Source: Dactylellina haptotyla
Taxonomy: Eukaryota > Ascomycota > Orbiliomycetes > Orbiliales > Orbiliaceae
Length of the DNA: 64,000 nt
Direction of reading: 5' to 3'
NCBI GenBank assembly: GCA_031310005.1
Contig: CM062381.1
Span: 1,302,001-1,366,000, forward strand
Part shown: one piece after another, positions 21,716 through 31,997 of the stretch
How positions within the stretch are numbered: position 1 is the stretch's first letter
Layout of the letters: every line of letters begins with the position of its first letter
Position numbers and translations under genes: made by a program
Notes under the pieces: model-generated
What the model was told of the DNA's origin: nothing
The model's input: only the letters and a program-made list of their open reading frames with translations
The model's database searches: none

Positions 21716-21751
21716 ACAGATTTTTGTTGTGTTGTCTGGCTTGCGAGACCA
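21716..21751 (+). repeat. 36 bp direct repeat, copy 2
   Basis: Second copy of the element at 21233-21268, in the same direction and 483 bp away. It is flanked by short CA-dinucleotide runs on both sides. Both differences between the copies are transitions. Confidence 0.75.
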
Positions 21752-22309
21752 CACACACTTGCGTTGTAATCGTATCCACATTTTGACCGACAACAGGCAA
21801 CGCACGACTCCAGCCGCAGCCAGCCTGCAGATTAAATAAATTGGGTATCGGAATGGAAAACGGCTCACTTCCAAGTCACGCTTCTGGGGCTTGTCGGCTT
21901 TTAAGCAAGCTTTTCGAGCTGAGTTCTTGGCATGTTATTATTCGCTGATCGGCTCCCCACCCTGTAAGGGTTCTGGTGTGCAGCAAGCCACAGCTGCGGG
22001 TGACTGGCCATGACCCACATATCAGTACCCAGATAAGTAACTAACGGTCTCTTGTTCAACAGCCATTCGCTACCGAAGGGCTAACCAGGGAATCCCGCAG
22101 GAGTTAACTGGAAATGGTTCCACAATAGTGAAGGTGAGGATTTGGGGGCTGATTATATTAGCGTGGAAGCCCCTCCTTTGCATTTCCGCATGGTTGTCCA
22201 AATAGATTTGCTGGCCGACGTGCGACACTCTCCTTCTCTTTCTCCTTCTTGCCAATTCTAGCCTTATAGCTTAGCATGATGCTATAGGCGCGCCTCTTAT
22301 TTCTTCAAT

Positions 22310-25300
22310 ATGGCAGAGGCTATCGGCATCGCTAGCAGCGTTCTCGCCTTCGCTTCAGCCGCGATTAAAACAACCCGAGTAATAGTCGAGTTGATTAACG
22401 GCATAAAAGATGCGCCAGAATTCATCAGCGACCTCCAGAGCGACGTCCAACGACTGCGTAGCATCCTCCTTCAGCTCGAAACCTCTGAAAAGCAACGGAT
22501 AGCAAGTCTTAATTCCAAGCTAGGCAATAATAAAGGCAAGGATAGCACGCAGGATGCGGATAACGAATACGACACGATTAGAGACCAACTCAAACACTGC
22601 AAGACAGTGCTCAAAGGTGTCGAAGATGAGTTGGCGCCTGTACTCGAGAAAATGAAAGGGAACAAGAAACAAGTCGCCTGGGCATCAGTTTGTGTCGCGT
22701 TTACCGAAAAGTCAATCAAAGAGCACTCTTCGAGGCTGTCGAAGGCGAAGGCGGAACTGCTCTTTACAATGATAATCGATATCAGATTGTTAGTCACAAA
22801 TACCTGCGGGAATTCTTAAACGGCTATCAGTCGTAAATTTTTTAGTAAACTGCCATAGAGCTAACATCCGTTCTGTCCAGTGCCGTTCTCGCCTCGTCAG
22901 CGAATAACCAAACCGCCCCAGGCCCTTCTAATTCTTCAAATTCGAGCGCTCCTCCAACAGATGACCCTCCGCCAGAATATCCCGGCTTCGACCCGAAGGT
23001 GAAACGACGAGATAGTAATCTAATCCGCGAAGCTTTACGAAACAAGTCTATGATAAAACGTTTTAAATCATCAAGCGGCAAAAGGGGTACAGTTGAAGAA
23101 CCAGATGAAAATGCCAACGAAAGCGCCAAACAACTCCCAACCTTTTCTCAAGTCATAACTTCTACAATGGACAATATGAGCAAGTCTGTTGCCAATGACA
23201 CCAAGGGAGACTACAATATATCGACTTTCAAAATGCTCTGGCAATACGACCTGGAGCGGATACAGTCGCTATGGGAACTCGAAACGGACACTGTACAGCA
23301 TTTGAAACGTATGACCCTAGATTCGCATTTTGCAAAATCAAGAGGCTCTTTCAGTGACTAATTTTTCAATGGCTTATAGAGACAATCAACGATCATATGT
23401 GTAAAAGTAGGTCCTACCATGATTAACACTCATCTTATATATGCGTGCTGATGGTATACCTAGTCTTCATCTCATCGTTATCCAGCAATATAACAACTAT
23501 GGATGAGATCAAAGATGCAGCAGAAGGCACACTCGGGTGGATTGACACCATGGAAGAGTATACCCGATGGCAAGGACCCGACGATCGCAGGGTTCTACTT
23601 TTAGAAGGGAAGGCAGGCTCTGGTAAAAGTGTTTTCACAAAAACGGTCTGTCGGATTGTCACGCAACAACCTGAGAAACCGGAATCAACAGCCCCCGTCC
23701 TACTTTCTTACTTTTGTAACAAGAGGGTACGCGCGGAGGAGTCGTGCACTCAAATATTGAGGGCCTTCATATACCAATACTTCCAAGCGAATAGAAGCGA
23801 CTTCACCTCGGTATACAGGCAATGCAAATCGCTAGGCGATCGATGGGATCCTTCCGAGCCAGAAAAATTCACATTCAATATCACTAATCTCCTTGATATC
23901 CTGACAACAATTCTGCAAATCTCTAAGAGACCGGTTTGCTGCGTTGTGGACGCGATGGATGAATGTCAGCGCGACGAGGATATGGAGGGATTTATGAATC
24001 ACTTACCGAGTCTCCTCAAATGCAATGAAAACTTAAGGCTTTTTATGAGCTCAAGACCTGATTGGGTTGCGGATAATGATCTCTCCGGGTTTAACCCGCT
24101 GAAGATTGTACTCAATCCCGATGTTACAAAACAGGATATAGCCCAAGTAATCGAGCTTGAGTTGTGCAAGATTCAGTCAAAACTTACCATTGACGCAAAA
24201 GAGAAACATGCCCTAAAGAAGAAGCTTATACATAAGGCAGAAGGAATGATGCTCTGGGTTGTTCTTGCCTTTCGTCGTATTCAAGAACGGATCAAGGGTA
24301 TGCTTTCCCCAACTCTGAAATGGCTTGAGCGAATGGTAGAGAAACTGCCTCGCGAGATATTCGGAATGTACGACCACATTATGGCAAATATTCGGCAAAA
24401 ATATGGGAAATCACACCATTCTCACGCAAAAGGACAAGTAGAGTCTTCGTCCGAGGACGAAGAGGACGAGGAGAGTTCAAACTTGGCAGTATACGGGAAA
24501 TTAGTCCTTTGGGTGGCTCGTTCCGCGCGACCACTCACTGTAAAGGAATTGCAATTCGCCTTGGCGCTGGATATGAAAGACACCTGCCTTGAAGACATGA
24601 AGAAGAAGATAAATTGTGATATTGAAAGAGTTATCGGCCGAATACCTTTTCTAGAAATCATCTCTGCCGAGCAATCACTAGAATCAGACGAATATGAAGG
24701 AGAGAACAGAATGCATGTCTGGGCACCCAGACGAGCCAGTGCGCCTTCCGCCACGGTAAGGTTTATACATCAGTCAGCAAGGGAATATATCCTCAAGAGT
24801 GCCGATACGCCAGAAAAGCAAAACTTGGATGACGATACCCAGTTCACATACCCGATACTAGATGATGCATGCATCGGCAACCTGTGTATTAACTTTCTAA
24901 GCTTCAAAGATTTCGACAATGGACCAATCAGAGAGTTCAAAGAGCCCGTCCGCTTTAAAGACGGGTTCAAGAAATTCTTAGAAGAATGCGGGTTTCTGGA
25001 ATATAGTTCTACATACTGGGCATATCATTTTAACCGCGCTTCTGACCTAAACGACGCCACTAAAGCCCATGTCGCCGACTGGATCTGTAATCGGAAAAAT
25101 AATATACGCATATGGTTCCAAGTAATGAACTTCGCAATGTTTTCTGAGTGGGCGGACTTTATAGATGGCGAATTCGGTTTGTTGGCTGCCGCTGGGGCAG
25201 GAATCGAATGGTTGACAGACTACCTAATTGCGAAAGGACACGATGTTAGTCAGCGGGACGAGTATGGCCGAACACCTTTTTTTTTGGCCAGCGTTCGGGG

Positions 25301-26284
25301 ATACGAGGCGTGTGCGAAAAAGATAGCAGATGCTGGTGGCGATACCTCATTGGATATGTTGGTACGATTTGTTGGCGAGTCGTACGAGTTACACGCAAGG
25401 ATTTGCTACGATACGGTCGGCAGCGTAAAGGATGCGATTTCAGAAGCCAATCAAGAGGAAATGGAACAAAAGGACGAATTCGGGCGCCCGCCTATTTTTT
25501 ACGCCTGCGCAAGAGGCGATGTAGAACTCTTGACCACGCTCCTAGAGTCAACTCCAGCCCCAGCGATTGATGTTAAAGATGGCTACGGGCGACTACCCAT
25601 TGATGTAACCTTGGACACAGAATGTCGAGAGCTATTACTGGGGAAAATGAAAAAGAAGGGAATGAAGTGCACTCCTGAGATGCTAAAGAAGGTGCCTTGC
25701 ATTCACAATACTTACAATGAGAAGAAGCGCTATCTCGGGCATATCCTCTACTGTAATTTCTGCGGTATAGCCCTGCATACCTTTTACTTTCGTAAGTCTC
25801 TTGCTCCTTATTATCTCTATTATATAGGAATAAATTACAAGTAACTAACACCGGTATCTTTGAAACTATAGATTGCTGCGAATGCTCTAATGACGAAGAG
25901 ACCTTCGAAGTATGTGGCCAGTGTCACGACAAAGGAAGACGATGTCTTGAGACAGAGCACAAGCTTCTCGGCCGAGTTACAGGCGATTGGTTAGTATCAT
26001 CGCTTGATTACTCTCCACATATGGCCAATGCCAACGTAGTGTCGCCGATCAGGTGGACCGTCGACGATGAGGAGGAAGATGAAGAAGATGAGGAGGAAGA
26101 TGAAGAAGATGAGGAGGAAGATGATGATACTGAACATTCAAGCGTGTCTAATCAACGTCTAGATCCTGAAATCACTTTAGTGCAAACGGGAACTCAAGGG
26201 ACGACAAGTAAGAAGGAGAAACAGACAGTAATAGTCCAAAGTGTTGATGAAAAGAGCCCCGGCTGCAAATGCGTAATATTATAA
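22310..26284 (+). CDS. NLR: HeLo-like N domain, NACHT, ankyrins, ZZ zinc finger, CaaX
   Basis: Exons 22310-22792, 22861-23353, 23464-25791 and 25872-26284 give a 1238-residue model; the first junction is the least certain because its donor is weak. The N-terminus (MAEAIGIASSVLAFASAAIK) is the helical domain common at the front of fungal NLRs, related to HeLo-like death domains. A Pro/Ser linker follows. The NACHT domain has Walker A GKAGSGKS (about residues 374-381) and Walker B CCVVDAMDEC (about 483-492). A winged-helix-like part contains FIHQSAREYIL. Three degenerate ankyrin repeats follow (DEYGRTPFFLASVRGYEAC, DEFGRPPIFYACARGDVEL, DGYGRLPI). Split across the last intron is a Cys/His cluster like a ZZ finger (YCNFCGIALH, HCCECSNDEETFEVCGQC, CLETEHKLLG). 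An acidic run and the C-terminus GCKCVIL end the protein. CVIL fits a geranylgeranylation CaaX box, so membrane anchoring is inferred. Fungal NLRs trigger incompatibility-type cell death. Confidence 0.88.
26068..26128 (+). repeat. Short in-gene acidic tandem repeat
   Basis: About 2.5 copies of a 21 nt unit encoding Glu/Asp only lie in the last exon of the NLR gene, giving an acidic run before the prenylation motif. Such tracts can change length by slippage. Confidence 0.8.
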
Positions 26285-27220
26285 TTTGTTCACTTCTTTA
26301 CTAATATTTAACTCCTATTTCTATTTCAGTTGAAAATTCACTCTTCCAAACTTTTCTGTGATTTAAACAAGATTTTTTTTCTCAAAATGCATATTTATTT
26401 CTTGTAATTTTGAGTGGAGACGCCGCAGAATGTAAAGATATAATGGTTTTAACAATGGAAATCTAGTTGCGCTAGGGCAGTATTTTTGTTGCATCCATAC
26501 GTTCAATGAATCATTTGTACAAGTCTCGATCTTCTTGTGATATATTATAACTCCTAGCATGCACACTTACGAAACGGATACGCTGCTGAATATTTGGTTA
26601 AAAATGTGTCGCTCGAGAACGGTTAACTAGGATGTAGTGGTCTTCGAAAATCTTACGCAGGCTAGCAGCTGCAGTCGCTAGAGTGCGCTGTAGTAACCGC
26701 AATTGCGAAGCCCATCGCTTTATTCATTCGGGTACTATGTCTAATTTCGTATAGGCAGTGAGGCTTCAAGCTTTATAACGTATAGAAACTCAGTCGTGGC
26801 TTGCGCAATTGCAGCTATGTCCCTAGGCTCGGCGGTTCTATCAATTTGATAACCCTACCGCAAAGCTATAAATCAGTCTTGTAAAACTATATAATATTCG
26901 TTTAGGCTGCCAACACGCGTGCTCCAGTGCAAGGAGGATGGAATTCCGTAGAATCACAGGTACTGGATTACGAAAACGACGAGGCTTCAGTCTGGTCTTT
27001 CTAACCTTTCGATTTTTCACCAGCGTGCAGCAGCCCAGAAGCCCATAAATTGCCAAATTAAATCCTTACTCTTCTTCGTCCAACCACTCGGGATTCTATA
27101 TGTATCCCTTGACCGTCTGACAGTCAACTTCCATTTTACAAACGAAAAGTTCGAAATTAAACTTTAGATTCCCTAGATATCTTTTGCAAAAGAAAATTAT
27201 TTGTTCACCCTTGTCCTAGA
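26285..27220. other. Gene-free spacer
   Basis: About 0.9 kb between the NLR and the F-box gene. Small minus-strand frames at 26363-26566 and 26841-27056 have no family resemblance. Nothing else was seen. Confidence 0.55.
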
Positions 27221-28000
27221 ATGCCACAGAAAATCCGACGTTCAAATAAGCGTACTAGACAAGAGGATGCTCTGCTGCTACAGGTGGCTAAAACGCCAAC
27301 AGCACTATTAATCCCAGAGCTCCTAGAACTCATCTTGTCTTTTGTGGTGGATTCCTACACCCAGGGAGAGCAAGATGAGGATTTTATGGGTCTCAAAATT
27401 CTTTGGTCCAAATGCCGACCGGTCTGCAGGTTTTGGAAAGAGGTTGTCGAAAACTCAACTTTGCCATCTATCGCCAGCATCACATTCCACTCAAAAGCCA
27501 TAGTTCAGGACCGCTCTCCAACAAATCTTATTGTCCATAAACTAGCAAAAACCTGGTTCGAAGCCGTGCCGCCTATTGAGAAGGACTTGTCGCGACGGGG
27601 AGAAATTCCTCGCTTGGTACCTAAAGCTCTTGTTCAATATCGAAAGCAAAAATATCATACGATGTTTGCTACGTATCCTGCCACTATCATGCGTGCTTTT
27701 GCACCCAAGGCAACTGTGAAGAAAATAAACATCACACGAGTGAATAACCACTATATGGGATTCAGCGATGCTGTTGTCACGTGGGATAACAAGGATCGAT
27801 TTTGGTATTTCGAAACAAACGATGGTATTACAGTTGAGCACTTTGTCGCCTTCGCGACGAACGTTTATGAGATTGGCCGAGAGAACCTCACATCCGAGGT
27901 TGGTGGGAAAGCCGACATGGTTTGGATCGAATTCCTCAGACCTGATGAGGGTGTTGTTGGGTCAGTATCTATGCCTACTCGAGTTTCTACTCGTGGTTAA
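27221..28000 (+). CDS. F-box-like protein of unknown target
   Basis: A single-exon gene of 259 residues. Residues 25-70 read as a fungal F-box: TALLIPELLELILSFVV, then the conserved CRPVCRFWKEVVE. In such proteins this part binds Skp1 of an SCF ubiquitin ligase and the rest selects the substrate. The remainder has no recognised repeats and contains a basic start (MPQKIRRSNKRTRQED) and aromatic stretches such as DRFWYFETNDGITVEHFVAF. Fungi often carry many lineage-specific F-box genes of this length, and its position in the accessory region fits. The start is the first ATG after an AT-rich leader. F-box assignment is likely; the target is unknown. Confidence 0.8.
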   Translation: MPQKIRRSNKRTRQEDALLLQVAKTPTALLIPELLELILSFVVDSYTQGEQDEDFMGLKILWSKCRPVCRFWKEVVENSTLPSIASITFHSKAIVQDRSPTNLIVHKLAKTWFEAVPPIEKDLSRRGEIPRLVPKALVQYRKQKYHTMFATYPATIMRAFAPKATVKKINITRVNNHYMGFSDAVVTWDNKDRFWYFETNDGITVEHFVAFATNVYEIGRENLTSEVGGKADMVWIEFLRPDEGVVGSVSMPTRVSTRG

Positions 28001-29439
28001 TTTTCCTCTTATGTGATATATTTTATGTAGATAGGGCCATGACTTCATATCTACAGGATAATTCCGTGTTCTCCTTCTCTCTTTTTTTAGCGAAGCCGAG
28101 TTGGACTACATATCAGTTTAAATCAACGAAGTATGCTCAATCCTATATACCGCAATAATTTGAGAAATGATCCTTTATTGAGTATCCATGGTCACACTTC
28201 CGATGAGTCAGTCTGCATCTGTACCTACAATACGCCAAAGTTGGACTTTTTTTGATATAAGCTTAGTTTGAAAGCGTTAAAGCAGCCAATTTAGAATATA
28301 AACAACTCAAACACAAATTGAATTAGCGGCTCGCACCTTTTGCAATTCGTATGTATGCATATGCCTGCAAGTAGCTGACACTAATTATAACCAACTAGTG
28401 GCGGACTCAGTGACATGCTACTGGCAATGTGAGTAAACCGTTATAAGAAAATCACATTCCTTAGTCATCCTCGAACTCCTACAATCAAGGAGGCTCCACC
28501 ATCATCGACCAATATTCTACTTGACTATTTCGAAACCATTGGTAGCAATGTCGCCACGTGAGAAGGATACTTTTTGTAAATCATAAGTATTCTGATAAGA
28601 CTAATTTCCCTCCTGACTTTTTCTCATAAATGTTATCGAGGCGCAGTCTATCGAGAATATGCAATGCAACAATATGATTCCTCGAGCAGCAAACAATCGC
28701 AATCGCGACACGTCGTGTGAAATCAAGGGAAACCGAGCGCGTATATACACGTGCACCTTGCTTTGTCACATCCAGCTTGATCGGAACCCTAATCATCTCT
28801 CGGGATATTCAAGTATTGCCAAGATAATCCGGCTTGATAGTATTTGAAATAAAAATGCCAGGGACCAGGTGTTTCATCTGGAGTCAGGGTTCGATTTTAG
28901 GTTGTACAACCGCAAATCGCCCAGAAACAAGATAAAATCACCAGACCGAACTTGCTGAAAACTCTCAGGTTAGTCATCTTCCCGTGTTTTGATAGGTTGT
29001 GCATCTTCCTCGGAATGAGCCGTGTCCTGCGCCAAGGCCTATTTATTCCAACACTTTGGAGTTGTTGCTGCGGCTGAGTCGGAAGTGCATCGAGAAAGAT
29101 GCGCATGGAGTCTTTGTGGCTGGAATCCTTTGAATCATATTGGCCGATTCGCTAGAATTGGCGAGAATTCATAAAGGAGAAGACTTGGCGTTGATACGAC
29201 AACTTTCTCGAGTTGGTTCTCCATTGGTATCATGGAAATTCAGAATCCGATCAATTGATTATATAAGAAGGCTTAAGATTCTGTTGTTCTAGGGCATGTA
29301 TTCACTTGTATGCTAAATAGTCGGTCAGAATCAACACCAAAACCATATAGTAGAATTAATATTCTGCGTCTAGTTTGAAAAGATCCCAATTTTAAATACT
29401 CATTATTGTCTACTCGAAAAGCACATTTAAAACTTTGCC
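28001..29439. other. Gene-free spacer
   Basis: About 1.4 kb with no convincing gene on either strand. Frames at 28581-28847 and 28897-29106 are short and featureless. If the next gene has a separate signal-peptide exon it should lie here, but I could not find one. Confidence 0.5.
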
Positions 29440-30288
29440 ATGTGGAAAGCAGGCCAAATTTCCGTCTCGCCGTCCCTCCCTCGCAACGCCAGTAACCCCG
29501 TTCCCTTCGATGACTATGATCTCTACTACGAGCAATGTGGCGCGACAGGAAATTACTGCTGGGTCGCCCCTGCTGGCTTCAGTGGCAGCTGTGGCACTTG
29601 GCTCGGAATGGATAATTATTGCTGCTTTGCCATCGCAGTAAATATAGACTCCCAAAATCAAGAAGAAGAAGGGCTCTTCAAATGCGACTCAATAGCTGGA
29701 ATTATGGATACACCGTACGCCCAGTTTGGCAAGGCAACCTTCGAGTACACTCTTCAGAACCCAGCAGATACATGTCCCAATGGTAGCTTGCAAACCGGTG
29801 AAGCCCTTGATGGTGTCGCTAGCTGCTGTGATACTGGTGGCTCGTTGACTTATGGCGCTTGCGCTTTGTTGGAGCTCGACACGGCAAATGACGCCCTCGA
29901 TCTTGTCAATCCGATAAGGTGTGGAGAATTCGATATCTTTCCTACAGAAGGGGATATCGAGGAGAGTAATCGTATTCTGAGTGGCTCTTCGATCGCAACA
30001 TTAATGCCCACTGGGGGGCCAGCAACCGCTACCTCTAGACCATCATCATCCGAGACCGAGATGAGCGAGAGTTCTACCGCTACGAGCGACGATTCAACTA
30101 CTATGACAACTGCTGCAGGCAATTCATCCGCTGTAACTAATCCACCAGTTTCTACTGGTGGTGACAGAACCACATCTTCGGCGACGGCACCAACATCAAC
30201 GAGTTCTGCTACAAAAGGCATTTCCCTGGTCTCTTCCCTTATTCTTGGGTCTACTGTTTTGAGTATTCTTCTCGGAGCCCAGCTGTAA
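29440..30288 (+). CDS. Ser/Thr-rich, probably GPI-anchored surface protein
   Basis: A 282-residue frame with a Cys-rich body and a surface-protein tail. Cysteines occur in YYEQCGATGNYCWV, GSCGTWLGMDNYCCF, DTCPNGSL and VASCCDTGG. Residues 190-255 are a Ser/Thr stretch likely to be O-glycosylated. The last 25 residues are small residues followed by a hydrophobic end (SLVSSLILGSTVLSILLG), as expected for a GPI-attachment signal. The odd point is the N-terminus: MWKAGQISVSPSLPRN is not a signal peptide, and an in-frame stop lies just upstream. Either a first exon is missed or the copy has lost its leader. The body is typical of fungal extracellular proteins, but I recognise no named family. Confidence 0.75.
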   Translation: MWKAGQISVSPSLPRNASNPVPFDDYDLYYEQCGATGNYCWVAPAGFSGSCGTWLGMDNYCCFAIAVNIDSQNQEEEGLFKCDSIAGIMDTPYAQFGKATFEYTLQNPADTCPNGSLQTGEALDGVASCCDTGGSLTYGACALLELDTANDALDLVNPIRCGEFDIFPTEGDIEESNRILSGSSIATLMPTGGPATATSRPSSSETEMSESSTATSDDSTTMTTAAGNSSAVTNPPVSTGGDRTTSSATAPTSTSSATKGISLVSSLILGSTVLSILLGAQL

Positions 30289-31103
30289 ATTAAGCTAGGG
30301 ATAGAAAACGTCGGAGAGCGGAATACAAGACTTCCATTCTGTCAGTTTATAAGTTTGATCAAATCTCTTATTTTTACTTTTGCAATCTGGGATCTTCTGG
30401 TACGACAAATCTGGGGCTCGTTACATCAAATATTTTATGTTTTCCCTTCCGTTTTCTTCCTCATCAGCTTATGATTTTTGAACCAATAAGTTCCACAGAA
30501 AGCGTTAAAACCTTTGCAAGCTTTGTACCACAAGCCAAATTTGTCCATGTGCTCCGGAAGTGCATATGCGGTCGTCCATTATATGCGTTATAATTGAAAT
30601 AGTAACTTAAAAAAAACTAAAAAATTAAATATATGCATCAAAACAAAATTAAGCGTCATACTCTAGAAACACCGAAATCGGTTATTCCTAGCTTTAGTAG
30701 CAGAGTAAACCCTAGAAATATCTTATTGTTCTATTTAATCGAGGCGCATACTCAGTATCCTGAGTTTCATTCTACATGGGTACGGTCTTGATAGTCCCCT
30801 ACCTTGGATATGCTCACCACGGAGTGGTCCGCGTGGAGCTACCAGGTTGATTCCATGCTCGCAATGGTAACACAATCTTCTCAACACCCTCAAATTCACT
30901 GCATAATTGTAATAATAGCGAGTGTGTACCGAATTACCACGAGATAAAAAGCCTTAGCGACCAACGAGCACGATCACAAATTAGTAAAGCTGCCACCTCT
31001 ACTAAATATTGCTCTCTTCATAGAGTTGAATAAAAAGCTACATCTCGTGAACGCCTCACGTCATCGAACTTTTGTCGCAATACTTACATCCGCTACATGC
31101 ATA
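30289..31103. other. Gene-free spacer
   Basis: About 0.8 kb, AT-rich around 30600-30680. No gene recognised on either strand. Confidence 0.55.
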
Positions 31104-31804
31104 ATGGTGGCGTGCTCTAGTGAGGTATCGAAGCTTTCAATCTTTCCATATTCGTTTGTAGGGTTGCAAAATTAATGTGCCGTCATCTAACTGCCATAAC
31201 TATAACATCCTAGAAAGCCCCTGAGGCTGATCCCTCCAAGACAAGTGAACTAGTAACAATACACCCAGACCCCAATGTCACCGAGAAACTCCGCCGGCTC
31301 CAATCCCGCGTGCAAGTATGGATTACTCCTACAGACGTAATCCTCAAAGAATCTGACGCCTACGAATATCAGCAATACCTTGCTGAGAGAACCTCGGAGA
31401 AAATATCCTTCTGGTGGGGGCTATCCCTCTCCATCTTCGGAATAGCCTCAGCTGCGATGACTTACTACGCAAGCTATTTAATATCGACCGGAGAGTTTGC
31501 AACCACGAAGCAATTGAATTACAACGATTTGATTGAAATCCCGGATAATTTCAAAAGTCTGCTGTCAGCCCTCGGTTTTCATTTGTTCGTATTCACGACA
31601 GCTGTTTTAATGCAAAGGAACAAAAAGGTCAAGCGAGCGTGGGCACGGATTGTGGGATGTTGTTTTGTAGCAATTTTGCTATCGTTTTTGTGGTGGTGGA
31701 TGGTGCTCAGGGTATTTTCGAATACGCCGGCCGTATGTTTTGGTAAATTTCCTTACGAAGTTTATATTGATAGACTTAACAAAGGTGGCGGGTATTGTCG
31801 ATAA
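31104..31804 (+). CDS. Small three-pass membrane protein, unknown function
   Basis: Two exons, 31104-31124 (21 nt, MVACSSE) and 31214-31804, are joined in phase 0 by an 89 nt intron, predicting 203 residues. The first exon is inferred because the second frame is closed upstream at a TAG that lies exactly at a CATCCTAG acceptor, and a short ATG exon with a GT donor fits the frame. Residues 8-75 are polar (LRRLQSRVQVWITPTD). Three hydrophobic segments follow: ISFWWGLSLSIFGIASAAM, LLSALGFHLFVFTTAVLM and IVGCCFVAILLSFLWWWMV. The short C-terminal tail contains two cysteines. I recognise no family; transporter motifs are absent. Gene likely real, function unknown. Confidence 0.65.
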
Positions 31805-31997
31805 GCAGATAGTAGGACTTCATATCATTAAAATGCTTCTATACCGTTATTATTATTACAATGCTAGATAAATATACCGGAAACGCCAAAATACACCGCT
31901 TTTGCCAAATTGTACCGTTACTAAATCAAAGAAACAAGGTAAAATCAAATTCGCCAAGGCTGTTTAGGTAAGTGAAAATGCAGATGATATATAATAC

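Larger units (their letters stand above)
19706..22309. other. Gene-poor spacer with weak coding hints and a short direct repeat
   Basis: A 2.6 kb stretch before the NLR gene. Apart from the possible Cys-rich exons at 19897-20620 (minus) and two 36 bp direct repeats, I see no gene. The stretch 20650-21550 has stops in all frames and no recognisable element ends. Confidence 0.5.

Noticed and set aside
26068-26128. Acidic repeat considered as assembly or low-complexity noise outside a gene
   Set aside because: It lies in frame in the last NLR exon, between the zinc-finger-like part and the CaaX end, so it is coding.
28860-28905. GGTTCGA-type T-loop-like motif considered as a tRNA
   Set aside because: No matching acceptor stem, anticodon arm or D-arm could be drawn around it.
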